Assembly: GCA_050084515.1 (NCBI GenBank)
Contig: CM114272.1
Location: forward strand, 41,292,001 to 41,356,000
Source of the DNA: Blasia pusilla
Taxonomy: Eukaryota > Marchantiophyta > Marchantiopsida > Blasiales
Direction of reading: 5' to 3'
DNA length: 64,000 bases
The position numbers and the translations under genes are program-made. Shown piece after piece: positions 19,438 to 29,649 of the stretch. A model generated the notes under the pieces. That model saw nothing but the letters and a program-made list of their open reading frames with translations, was not told the origin of the DNA and made no database searches. The number at the start of each line of letters is the position of its first letter. The stretch's first letter is position 1.

Positions 19438-20910
19438 AGAGACGTCACGAGAGCTCGATGGCACGGAGAGAGTGATGAGGAGATGGTGCCCGGTTGGCAT
19501 GCATCTGCCTATCTTTGTTGGTTGACTATGGAAGGTCAGCCACAAGTGATGACTCCAGTGGTGGGATTGGATGATGAGTCTTTAGATCCGGAGGTTAGTG
19601 AGGAGGCGACAGGTGGTCGTGATATCCATGACGACATGGAGGTTGTGGAGTTCTTGCGCACTGGCTTCATTGCGAGTACATTGAGTGCTAGGGAGCGGGA
19701 TCGGATCCTACAGAGAGCCAAGAGGTTCAGGTGGGAGGGGACTCACATTTTACGAGTATGGGGAGATGGTAGGATACGAGTGGTACCTCATCCTTCCTAG
19801 TGAGCACGTGTTGTGCGACATGCCCATGAGGAGTTGGGACATTTCGGAGTAAAGCGTACTTACAGCTTACTCCACGTTCAGTATTGGTGGCGCGACATGC
19901 ATAGTGGGGTACAGCAGTTTGTGGCTAGATGTATGGTATGTGACAGAGTGCGAGCATCCTTCAATGCTCCCACTCCGTAGTTACATCCTTTGCCGATTAT
20001 GGGTTTAGGTTATCGGTGGAGTTTAGACTTTGCGGGACCTTTGCCATTGCGGGCGTCGTCATCATAGGTGCGTGTTGGTCATGGTGGAGCATTTCTCCAA
20101 GTGGATAGAGTTGGTGGCACTACCGGACAAAGGCGAGCAAGGGAACAAATTTACGCATTTCTAGATCGTGTGCTTAGTCACTTTGGTGCACCGGGCGGAG
20201 GTGTTGTGACCAGTGGTACCGAGTTTGGGAGAGTTTGGGCCTTGTGTGATCAGCGCTAATAGATCACCGCACCACGTCCAGGGATCATCCTGAGGCGGAT
20301 GGGTTGGCAGAGGGAGTGGTACAGACGGTGAAGAGAGGATTGCGCAAGTATGGCTTGCAGCGGGGACAGTTGAGGGAGTGGGACCTACAGTTGCCATGGT
20401 TGGTTATGGGTTATCGCTTTAGTCGGCAGGCATCCTTGGCATCATTTTCACCGTACTTTTTGCTCTTTAGGAGAGAGCCAGATTTACCTGCAGTGATTCG
20501 ACGTGACATGGCGGAGGTGTTAGATCTTGATGATCCAGATGTGTGGGTGCAAGCATGTTCTCAAAGGGCAAAAGTTTTTCGTAGAGTTATGCCTATGGCC
20601 TTTGAGAACTTAGCTATTGCCCAGCGTAGAGATACATTGAGGTACGCGACCATTCATGGAGGAGGTTATCGTCCAGGGATTAGGAGGTTTCATCCTGGAG
20701 ATTACGTGTATTTACAGCAGGCGGCATCCACGACGCTAGATGTCACTGCAGGGCGCACAATCTTACGTGTGCGTGAGGTAATACCGACCAGAGTCCTCAT
20801 GTTGGAGGGACGGGATGGTATGGTTTGGAAGGATCATATGCGCAATTATGCACCATGTCATCTTCCGAATGTAGATGGGAGGGTGGATCCGAGCTTGGCA
20901 GTGGTACCTG
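19438..20910 (+). pseudogene. Integrase (Ty3-MTase element)
   Basis: An HHCC zinc-binding region (HAHEELGHFG near 19820; FVARCMVCDRV near 19920) is followed by WSLDFAGPLP (first catalytic Asp, near 20025). The middle catalytic region (20070-20290) is frameshifted. The frame recovers at RKYGLQRGQLREWDLQLPW and runs to the C-terminal GDYVYLQQ ... VWKDHMRNYAPCHLP. TAG-TGA at 19798-19803 and TAG near 19978 correspond to Gln-Arg and Gln codons in the reversed relative at 33554-34378, which confirms that these stops are secondary mutations. Confidence 0.85.
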
Positions 20911-21055
20911 TAGGCTTGAGGTGTATGTTGTGCGGATCTACGAAGCCACCATGTTGGTATGTGATGGTTGTTCTCGAGGGTGGCATATGTCATGTCTGAC
21001 CCCCCCTCTTGATGTGGTTCCCACGGGACGATGGATGTGTCCGAGATGTGTATAG
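20911..21055 (+). pseudogene. PHD finger at integrase C terminus
   Basis: C4HC3 pattern: CMLCGS (20922-20939), a frameshifted short linker, then MLVCDGCSRGWHMSCLTPPL, VPTGRW and MCPRC before a stop at 21053-21055. CDGC...WH..C...PP...WMCPRC is the classical PHD signature; PHD fingers commonly read the histone H3 tail. Its place after the integrase SH3-like part is where chromoviruses keep a chromodomain, so a role in choosing integration sites is a reasonable inference. The reversed relative has the same module at 32709-32865. Confidence 0.85.
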
Positions 21056-21120
21056 GGTGGTAGATCATGCCAGAGAGATGTGATATTTTCTATCTGGAGT
21101 TGGTGGGATCTAGCAGACAC

Positions 21121-21132
21121 CTAGGGGGGCGG
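21121..21132 (+). promoter_or_regulatory. Candidate polypurine tract
   Basis: TAGGGGGGCGG is followed directly by the 138-bp segment, not by the LTR core. If this is the true plus-strand primer site, the LTR would begin at the 138-bp segment. See the finding on LTR architecture. Confidence 0.4.
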
Positions 21133-21270
21133 TTGTGTGATCTCCATGTATATGTATGAGTTTATTTTTGTACATGTGTGGATCAACCCGTGTGTGGGGA
21201 AGATCGGTGTTGTGTGGTATAGATGTGACCAGTGATGTATGTTATGTAGCGATATGTATGCGCACGACAA
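21132..21270 (+). repeat. 138-bp segment S, first copy (before 3' LTR core)
   Basis: Starts GTTGTGTGATCTCC and ends TATGCGCACGACA. It recurs with about six differences at 21752-21889, on the other side of the LTR core. A diverged equivalent lies at about 32403-32550. Confidence 0.85.
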
Positions 21271-21271
21271 C

Positions 21272-21889
21272 TGTCACATCTGAGTAGCCGATAGGCCGAG
21301 ATCTATCGTGGATAGGGCGTAGGAGCCAGCGGACTATCTTGAGTGTAACTTTGTCCCACGGTGTCGGATGAGGTCGAGGATAGGTCCATTGTGTCAAGAA
21401 CGTCGTTTCTGACAACTTTCATGTTGAGGTCTTTTACAGCCGGATGACTTGTTGACCAGGTCACCCGCCCTTGATAACCTGTGCGCGTAGGTTACCAAGG
21501 GAAGGGCTATTTTTAGGGGAAGAGCCTTTTGGCTCTTCCCAACCCTATATAAGAGAGGAAGATGGCTTTCCTAAGCCATCTTTCTCATGTTGGGCCGTTG
21601 GAGCACCTCCCTTGTATGTGTGTGAGCTAGGACTAGGGTGCTAGCGTCCGGATTCCTTGATAGCACAGGGTGGACGAGGCTCAATATGCCGATGTAGATT
21701 GAGGAGTGGAGTTTTAGGCTGGGTGTGCTGTTTTCACTACTCTTTATTTTTGTTGTGTGATCTCCATGTATATGTATGAGTTGATTTTTGTACATGTGTG
21801 GATCGACCCGTGTGTGGGGAAGATCGGTGTTGTGTGGTGTAGATGTGACCAGCGATGTATGTTGTGTAGCGATATGTATGCGCACGACA
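21272..21889 (+). repeat. 3' LTR: core (21272-21751) plus segment S (21752-21889)
   Basis: The core matches 10862-11340. The following S segment ends exactly at the right target duplication (GTGAT, 21890). TATA box and hairpins match the 5' copy. Confidence 0.8.
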
Positions 21890-22165
21890 GTGATCGTCTA
21901 TGTACTCCAAGGACTTATATTTTGCAACCCGTCGTATTTCCATGGCTTGTAACTTTTCACTTTTTGACCACTGCACCTTTTTAACCACTTCCAGGAAACC
22001 TGTCGGATTCCGACAGGTTGGCTGCATGAGTGATCGGACTCTTTCGGACTCTTTAGAGGCATTATGGCGGGCTTCTTCACTTTGGCACCTTCCCCTAGTA
22101 TCGTCAAACAAGGCGTAGGCTTCTTCTCTTCCCTAAGAATGGGATTCCTACTACTTGTGGAATTA
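21890..22165 (+). repeat. Copy A tail resumes (first tail unit)
   Basis: Continues the copy A sequence interrupted at 10862. It aligns with copy C from about 59085 and carries palindromes near 21924 and 21998. It is followed by a second copy of the same region. Confidence 0.65.
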
Positions 22166-22457
22166 CCATCATGGTATTTCCAAGGATGGAGCACATATTG
22201 ATACTAAATGGGTGTCACATTGCAGAGCGTACAAGATATACTGTCGAGGAACGCGATCGAACTCAAATCAGGTTATATGGGACCGTTATGATGTACCTAG
22301 GGGCGGGCCAAGGCTCTCGAATTTGCCAATATTTTCGATCCCCATCTACAATCGGCCAGAGGAGCCACTTGTATCCCAGGACATTCCTTTTGTACAGGAA
22401 CCTAGGAGAGTTAGGAGCAAATTTGTAGATGGCGAGGCTAAAGAAATCATAGACTAG
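22155..22457 (+). pseudogene. Last exon of ParB-MTase-like gene, copy A second tail unit
   Basis: Encodes AHIDTKWVSHCRAYKIYCRG, PRGGPRLSNLPIFSIPIYN and IPFVQEPRRVRSKFVDGEAKEIID, and is closely related to 58655-58969. Conservation between copies suggests real coding sequence; it is probably spliced after the GTGAGT donor at the end of exon 4, or it is a small separate ORF. No known domain recognised. Confidence 0.5.
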
Positions 22458-23537
22458 ATCAAATGTACATTTCCAAGATTCTTTCGGATGTAATAAAGGA
22501 CGAGATTTTTTCAACCGATAATGGTGTTTGTAAAAGTTTGCTGAATATTTTTTTGGGACTTATGGATTGTGTTCGTCTAGCTACTCAGAATTACAATTTT
22601 GCAACCCGTCGGATTCCGACGGGTTGCAACTTTTCACTTTTTGACCATTGCAACTTTTCAACCTTTTTCCAAGCAAGCTGTCAGATTTTGACAGGTTGGC
22701 TGCTTGAGTGATCGGACTCTTTCCCTGGGAGACCAAATTCTGAGGCATTGTGACGGGCTTCTTCACTTTTGGCTCGTTCCCCTAGTATCGTCAAACCAGT
22801 CTTAGGCTTATTTTCTTCTCTAAGACGTGCTAGATTCCTATAACCTGTCGGATTGCCATTTCGGATTCCCAAACAGTTGAATTTTTGTGGGTGCAGGGTG
22901 GAATGGAATCACTTTTCAAAATCTTTCCGTTGTTACGGTGAGCTTGCTTGCAAGGGGTGCAAGCCATCTGATTCCGACGGGTGGCAAGAGTTGGAACCTG
23001 TAAAATTTTGACGGGTTGGGAGGGGTGCAGCTTCTTGGTTTATCAGATTTAGGATCTGAATGAAGGGACATCAATTTCTCTTTACTCCAGACAACTAACA
23101 ATCTTTTGGTTTAATTATCGTCTCCTGTGTTCACATTTCACAAAGTTGGTCTTTATTTGAACCTTTCATTGAGATGAGATTGCTACTTCTGGTCACATTA
23201 TCTGCCAATGGTCCTCCAAAAAAATGAGCCCTGGGCACAGCTTAGTATAGACTGAGACAGGCAATGTGAAGGAACTTAGGCTCACATGGAGAGTGATGGA
23301 AAAATGTTTGTAGTGGTCTTATGATGTCTACTTGTTTTTCGCCCCTTGAAAAAAGGAGGTTTCTTAAGGCCCGAATGTGGACCACTACCTACTCTCTTCT
23401 AAAGATTTCATAAATTTGAAAGCAAACAAAAATTTCAAATATGTCAAAAAGTTTTGAAGAGAGGAGGCGGATTTGGCCCTTTTTTTTGAAGAGAGACTCT
23501 CCTCTCTTCCTCTCTCCTGCCAGAATACCAGACCCCT
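22165..23537 (+). repeat. Copy A tail, second (tandem) unit and right terminus
   Basis: Repeats the tail including the last exon (22165-22457; HIDTKWVSHCRAYKIYCRG... FVQEPRRVRSKFVDGEAKEIID). Palindromes lie near 22601 and 22676. It ends with CTCTCCTCTCTTCC and TGCCAGAATACCAGACCCC (about 23537), the family's right terminus. The equivalent in copy C ends at 60376. Two tail units in copy A mean a tandem duplication of ~0.7 kb. Confidence 0.7.
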
Positions 23538-24035
23538 CTAAACTGGTAGGTCTACTAAAGCGGTGGCTAAGTTAGGGGAAGTTTTAGAGGGGAATTACTA
23601 GCCAGTAGAGTGAGGTTAGAATAGTGTCAATAGGAAAGTGTCGAGGCCTGAAGTTCGAGGGGCAGATGACAAAGCTTGGAGCTATGGTGGCCAGCATAGA
23701 GAGGAGAATCAAATGTTGATGGCTGGAGCTTGGCTGATCGGTTTGGTGATTGAATAGGCTCGTTAGAAAGGTCTTTGAATGCTCTTCAAGATGATAAATT
23801 CAAATCAAGACATTGGATGCTAGGCTAAAATTCTCAAGGTAGATTAGAAAGGCAAGGAATCTGGATTTTTGGAAAACATGAGGGCAGGCTATTCGAGGGC
23901 TGCTACCTAGAGCACTAGTGAGCCAAATCTTGATCTGATTGATGGTATGGCTTTGCCTTGAGATGCTCTACACTATGGAGGTCACCCACAAGAATTTTTA
24001 GCATACTTTAGGTTCTATGACAAAGGTATCTCATA
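23538..24035. other. Unassigned spacer
   Basis: Between the right terminus of copy A and the first recognisable Helitron sequence. No intact ORF or recognised motif; possibly older target DNA. Confidence 0.4.
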
Positions 24036-24816
24036 GTGTCATTTATATCAAGCATTATATTGGAAATGCGAGAAGGTGAATAACTCGAAATTTTGAAACT
24101 CATGTTTTAGTATATGTTGTGAGCATGGAAAGGCACAACTACCCTTCTTAAAACCATAACCTTCAGTTTTGGGAACAGTGATATATGGTGTTGGGATGAA
24201 TAGTCTACATTTTTTAAGCATCAATTGGAGCATAAATCAAATTGGGTGGCATAAAACACTTCACCTATTCAAGGTAAAATTTATCATTCTATTGCTCCAC
24301 TTCATCCAAATGTGGGACAATGTTCTCAATTTGGGCAATTATATATTTATGATATAGATAATGAAATTGAGAATCGAGAAAGGACCATGTTTGATGGGCG
24401 CGCTTCGGCGTGATATCATAAAAGGCTTACAAGACATGTTGCACAAATGTAATTCTTATGTAAGGATATTTCAGACATTTGAGATGGATTCACCTTGCCC
24501 AAACATGCGAATCCTTTTGAGGGCAAGTAAGAAGCATTTTGAAGCTAAATGATATAGCTTGCGTGTTGCATTAGAAGTTGATGCTATTTTTCCAAGTGAT
24601 GGGAGTAAGACTGTGCAAGCATGTGATATTATTCTTCAATCACATGGTGGAGGAGTTCGTCCCATATCGAACTTGAATGAGGCATATATTCCTTTGCATT
24701 TTATTTTTCTATTTGTCTATGGTGAAGCAAGTTGGAATCCGGGAATACCTTATGGGAAGTGGATAGATTCACCGCACAAATGTTCACAAAGGGTCAGAGG
24801 AAAATATCCAAGGTGA
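24036..24816 (+). pseudogene. Helitron N-terminal region
   Basis: ALYWKCEKVNNSKF ... CCEHGKAQLPFL (24040-24150) resembles the CGA.HW..E...S...CC..GKV.LP block of plant Helitron proteins. It is followed by RRDIIKGLQDMLHKCNSYVRIFQTF and DIILQSHGGGVRPISNLNEAYIPL (24560-24720), a typical pre-Rep segment. Confidence 0.75.
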
Positions 24817-25039
24817 TGGGCATGCTTCAAATGACTTTCTCGACAAAGATGTAGTCCATGATGTAAACAGTCAACCTATGAGGGTAGAGAAGACTTAAGG
24901 ATTAGTGCCTTGCAGTTTATGAGCTTTCGACTTCAGACACATATTGAAGTGGATGATGACAACCGATTACTTCGTTTTGGGAGACTTACCCAAGAGTATG
25001 TGGTAGATGTTTATGCAATCATTGAGATGCAATGATTAT

Positions 25040-25560
25040 GTTGGGTTGGGTTAAATCAAAAGGAGTTGCAATCTGAATTATACAGAGGTGTGAAAGACGC
25101 TATGTTTAGGGGTGATGTCAATGGTAAGACATTTGGGAGACGTATTGTGGTGCCATCTTCATTTATTGGGGATCCACGACATATGCATCAATTTTGTGAA
25201 TATGTCATGGCCGTTGTTAGGCATTTTGGAAAATCAGATTATTTCTTGATAATGATATGCAACCCTAATTGGGTCGAGATTACATCAACATTATTATGAG
25301 GTCAAACAATTGTCGATAGTATTAACTTGGTCTTAAGGGTTTTTTACAAGAAAAAAAAAGAGTTCTTGTGACTAATCGTGAAGAAACATATTTTGGATAA
25401 AATTTTTGGATGTGTTCACGTGGTGGAGTTTCAAAAGAGGGGTTTGCCACATGCTCATGTTTTAATAATTCTGGCTCAAGTTGATAAGCCTAGACAAGCT
25501 CGGATTTTGATGAAATCATATTTACAGAAATTTTGAATTAAATGCTATTACACATCCACG
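25040..25560 (+). pseudogene. Helitron Rep (HUH endonuclease) domain
   Basis: GRRIVVPSSFIGDPRHMHQF, YFLIMICNPNWVEI, then KRGLPHAHVLIIL near 25437-25475. The HAH is the HUH metal-binding motif of rolling-circle Rep proteins. The catalytic Tyr region further on is not readable because of stops. Confidence 0.8.
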
Positions 25561-27489
25561 ACTTTTTACTACTGTATCTAATTTTATAATGCATGGTCCA
25601 TGTGGAGTGCTAAATCCAAATGCACCATGTATGGACAAGGAGACCAAAAAATGTATTAAATCATATCCCAAACACTTTTCATCTGAGACTACCAGACTGA
25701 AGATGGTTGTCGTATGTAGAGAAGGTTTGGAGCAAATTCATTAAGAATATGTCTCGACTTCTTTTATGATGTAATTATCCATATGAATTATATTTTATGA
25801 AGTAAAATTCCTTCTAACTTTTTCACGGAGATATCCAAGTTAGATAATGGCATGAAGGTGATGAAACGTAATCAACCTTTGGATAATCGTTGGATTGTGC
25901 CATACAATCCTATGTTGTGCACTCTTTTGGATTGCCATATTAATCTAGAGATCACAAATCATATATTCGATGTAAAATACTTATAAAAATATCTATACAA
26001 GGGATCATATGTAGTGGTATTTGGGATATCTAAGAGCTCAAGTACTTCGACAACAACATTTGAAGTTATAGATGAGACAACAAAATATCAAGATACAAGG
26101 TGATGATCTATCTATGCCTGCATGAAAATAGTCTTGATGTTGATGATTTTTTTTTCAGACCAATAAATTTTATTTTCTTTTCTTCTTGCATAGGTATATT
26201 TCAGCCTAAGAAGCATGTTGGAAAATTTTCAAGTTCAACTTACATCTAGAGCAACGAGATATTGTGATAAATAACCAATCTCACAATATCTCGTTGCCGG
26301 AGTTGTTCATCTTGGAGTTGTTTATCTCCTACATTTTAATGATAATGAACTATCCAAAAATATTTTACAAAGAAATAGGGATACAATTTTAACGGCATGA
26401 TTTGCAACCTACCATGTAGATCCTTTTTCCCAACACTATCTATGTTGAGTTTCCTTCACATTATATTACACTTGGAAAAAGGAAATGTGGTTTTGTCGTG
26501 TGGAAGGAGCACGTGGTTGTGGTTATCCTATCGGGTGGTTATATCTCACTCATCCAAATACATACGTTCCAAAATACATCAAATCTTAAGTGAACCATTT
26601 TTTTGTTTCCACTTGAGAGTTCATAGACTCATATTCCACACTTTGTGTCCTTACGTATTGCTTTTTAAATATCTTATCATAAAAGTTTTATTGGTTAGAT
26701 GATAGTGAACATCATTGGTTAAGATTACTTCTTCATCATATTTAAAGTGCAACAAGATATGAAGATTTAAGGACTGTGCATGGAATATTATATCCAACCT
26801 TCAAAGAGGCTATTGTCCAATTAGGACTCTTAGAGGAGGATAGGGAGGTTATACTTTGCTTGCAAGAAGCTTCAAAAATTATTGGAGGTCGATTGCTTCG
26901 TTAACTCTTTGCCATTATTTTGGCATATAACAGGCTGGCTAGACGGGCTATATTGTGGAATGAATTTCAAATTCATCTTACTGAGGATCTCTTATATGAC
27001 AAAAGTTTGGTAAAACATACAAATACTCTTTCATGCCAAACCAAAGTTTATATTTTTTCATGATGTTTCCATTTTTCACATTTCTTAAGTGGCAACTCTT
27101 TGCATATTTGTACATAGAGAATAGGAATTCTTGATCTTCTTGTGAATACAGAGATCATAAATCATACGTTGTTAGATGTTCACTACCACTTGGAGGATCA
27201 AGGAAAGATATTGTCAGACTTCCCTAACATGCCCCAACCCATCTTCCAAGAAGAAAACATTTCAACTTCGCATCTTGAAGAAGATGAGATTGTACATAAT
27301 ACTGAAGAGTTATATCAAGAAGCTATCCAAGGCAACGTGATGTTTGGGATGCGGTGCATGAACAACTTGAATACAAATGTTCATCCATCAATAAGGACAT
27401 GAAAGCTTTCATCACTTTGAACTTTCAAATTCTTCATATAAACTATGAATATGATAACTAATATCATACCTCATAATGTCTTTGTAGGC

Positions 27490-28371
27490 AAAATTATTTT
27501 TTATCGATGGTCCAGGTGGAACAAGGAAAAAATTTAAATACAATCTCCTTCTTGAAAGTGTATAGTGTAAAGGAGGTATTGCATTGGTTGTTGCCTCATA
27601 TGGGATAGAAGCTTTAGTGTTGGAACGAGGTCATACAACACATTCTTGCTTTAAGACTCCGATTAATATGGATGAAAGTTCCATCTACAAGTAAGAACCA
27701 GAGTCTACTTCCAATTGCAATGAATTCGTTTGATTACTTCCTTCAATTTCTTCAAAGATAATGACTCATTCCTTATGTCTTGCAGCATATGAGTTAATAG
27801 TAATGAGGCACATGTCATCCAAAATGCTAAATTTATCATATGGGACAAAGAACCTATGACTTATCGTCATATCTTTGAGGTTGTCAATCATACATTGCAA
27901 GATATTATGGGATTGGTATCTAATGACTTAAGAGAGGTTCCATTTGGTGGAAAGCTTATTATTTTTGGTGGAGATTTCCGTCAAGTCCTTCCTATTAATT
28001 GTCGTACATGCTGATCATCCACAAATTATACAAACAATATTTAAGAGATCTCCTTTATGGTCTCATTTAAAGATGATGAAACTTACAACAAATATGAGAG
28101 TCCAAAATTTGGAAGGTACCATATATTTTTAGTTTCTTTATTTTCTTTACATAATCATATTCTACATGTTCTTCTTTTCAAAAGTTGCACTTTTATAAAT
28201 ACAAAAAAAATTATGTGCTTATGTAGAGCCGTATTCTCTCATGGCCAGTTATACATTGCTTTATCAAGAGCATGTATAAGAAGTGTCATTTCTATCATGA
28301 CGCCCTCTCATTCAACTTATAGAAATACAAAATTTTATATACGTAATGTTGTGTACCGAGAAATTCTTTAA
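27490..28371 (+). pseudogene. Helitron PIF1-like helicase fragments
   Basis: Walker A remnant FIDGPGGTRKK (near 27505; GPGGTGKT expected), Walker B region GGKLIIFGGDFRQVLPI (near 27950-28000) and the C-terminal VFSHGQLYIALSRA (near 28230). Frame changes several times. Confidence 0.8.
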
Positions 28372-29315
28372 ATAAAATAATTTGATTTTCAGGATTTCTT
28401 TCAAAATAATTCCTCAAAAAAATTTCTTCTGTCGTTTGTAGCATGGACATGCTAACTAGTCTATATTACTATCTGATGCTCGTGCCCAGCACGGGTGAAA
28501 ATTTTAAGATTAAGCGTCTAAGTTTGGAACCCTAAAAATTGTAGGTCGCCCTTTTTGATCCTAATGGTCAAGAGGACAACTCTCAAGCTTGGCGTTTCAA
28601 AATCATCATTCTAACTGGTTAAGCCCATCCACTCTTTTCACCACTTCTTCGGAAGGAGCTTACAAACTTTGGCTCACAGGGAAAGAGCGAAAATACGACC
28701 CTTCACACTTTGAAATAACGCCTATAAATAATGACAAGTGTCAAATAACTACATGCCAAAAAGGACAGATGTTACCAAGAGGGGTGGCACCCCCTATAAG
28801 GGCACTCTTCGATAATAGTGTAGATAATTTGCTCCGCAACAAAAAAATCTCTCTCCTTGACACATGTCTTTCTTGGCCCCTACTTATCACATCTTTCCTC
28901 TCTAAAAGCTTAGTTCCATATAATTAAGATGGAGAAGCGTGCAAGATGATCAGCGGAGACCTAAGGATGGGTTCCTCTTTCACCCGTGTTGAGCACAGGA
29001 GCGAGCTACTTTTCACTTATCATCATGCACATAAGCTAGTTCCGACCATGTTTGTGTCTGAATTATGTAGTATTTATTTCATTGTTACATAAAATATTAA
29101 AAAAGGTAATAACATCTCATGGAGGAATGTAGTAAAGGAATGTAAAATTTCCAAACTTCTTTCTTATGGAAAATATTTTCCTCATGTGTGCCATGAGTAG
29201 AATCATTTTTTGCCCTCATAAAATGCCTAAAGAAGTTGAGCAAGTTCCATCCCTAATCTATACTTCTATTATTGACGCTAGTGAAAATGAAAGGAATAAA
29301 ATATTTTTAAAAATA
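28372..29315. other. Unassigned region after Helitron
   Basis: Mostly AT-rich and non-coding. GCTCGTGCCCAGCACGGGTG (28478-28497) looks like a Helitron 3' hairpin. A related sequence in opposite orientation lies near 28967-28990. No CTRR end can be placed with confidence. Nothing coding recognised. Confidence 0.35.
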
Positions 29316-29649
29316 TCATTGTGTTGTGCCCATACACATCACTATACAACATACATCGCTGTCACCGAACACACACACAAACACGCACGATCCCATGCTA
29401 ACTCATGGCATCCAAACAACGAGACAAGAAGTACCAAAATATTTCCAATGTCTCTCACAACACCATAGTTCTCACATGTGTGCACTCTCACATGTGTCTC
29501 TCTCAATGTTAAACCAAACCCACTCTCCTAATGAGAGGCTTGGGTTACACACACAAGACAAGCAAGACCATAGCACCGCCGTCTCATGCCAAGAGGTTCA
29601 ACAAAGAGAGAATGAGCTCTCAAGCTCTCTTCTTGAGGTATACCCCTCT
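29316..29649 (-). repeat. Outer LTR part of the reversed Ty3-PHD element
   Basis: Begins TGTTGTGCCCATACACATC, the reverse complement of a segment-S end, and matches 32403-32550 for ~150 bp. Together they bracket a reversed LTR core (interrupted by the insertion at 29650-32094), repeating the S-core-S layout of the forward element. Confidence 0.6.

Larger units (their letters stand above)
10862..21889 (+). mobile_element. Ty3/gypsy retrotransposon with cytosine methyltransferase and PHD finger
   Basis: Boundaries come from a target duplication, GTGA(T), at 10858-10862 and 21890-21894, and from continuity of the interrupted copy A sequence (CTTGTCGAATGTGAT | CGTCTATGTAC, as in copy C). Domain order is gag with two zinc knuckles, aspartic protease, C5-MTase, RT, RNase H, integrase, PHD, in one general frame (frame 1 of the window), with premature stops, a 26-bp duplication and several frameshifts. 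The Ty3 order (RT before integrase) is seen. The MTase between protease and RT and the PHD in place of the usual chromodomain are extra modules. The two LTR cores differ by only a few percent by eye, so insertion was fairly recent, yet the copy is non-functional. Confidence 0.9.
24036..28371 (+). mobile_element. Degenerate Helitron (Rep/helicase remnant)
   Basis: An AT-rich block carrying, in order, decayed pieces of a plant RepHel protein: a Cys-containing N-terminal region, a Rep/HUH domain and a PIF1-type helicase. Many stops and frameshifts are present; no complete ORF remains. It is clearly more AT-rich than the neighbouring elements. Ends are not firmly identified. Confidence 0.85.

Noticed and set aside
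28589-28927. A 112-codon ORF as a possible host gene
   Set aside because: No recognised motif, AT-rich context after the Helitron, and no codon pattern or neighbouring exon supporting a gene.
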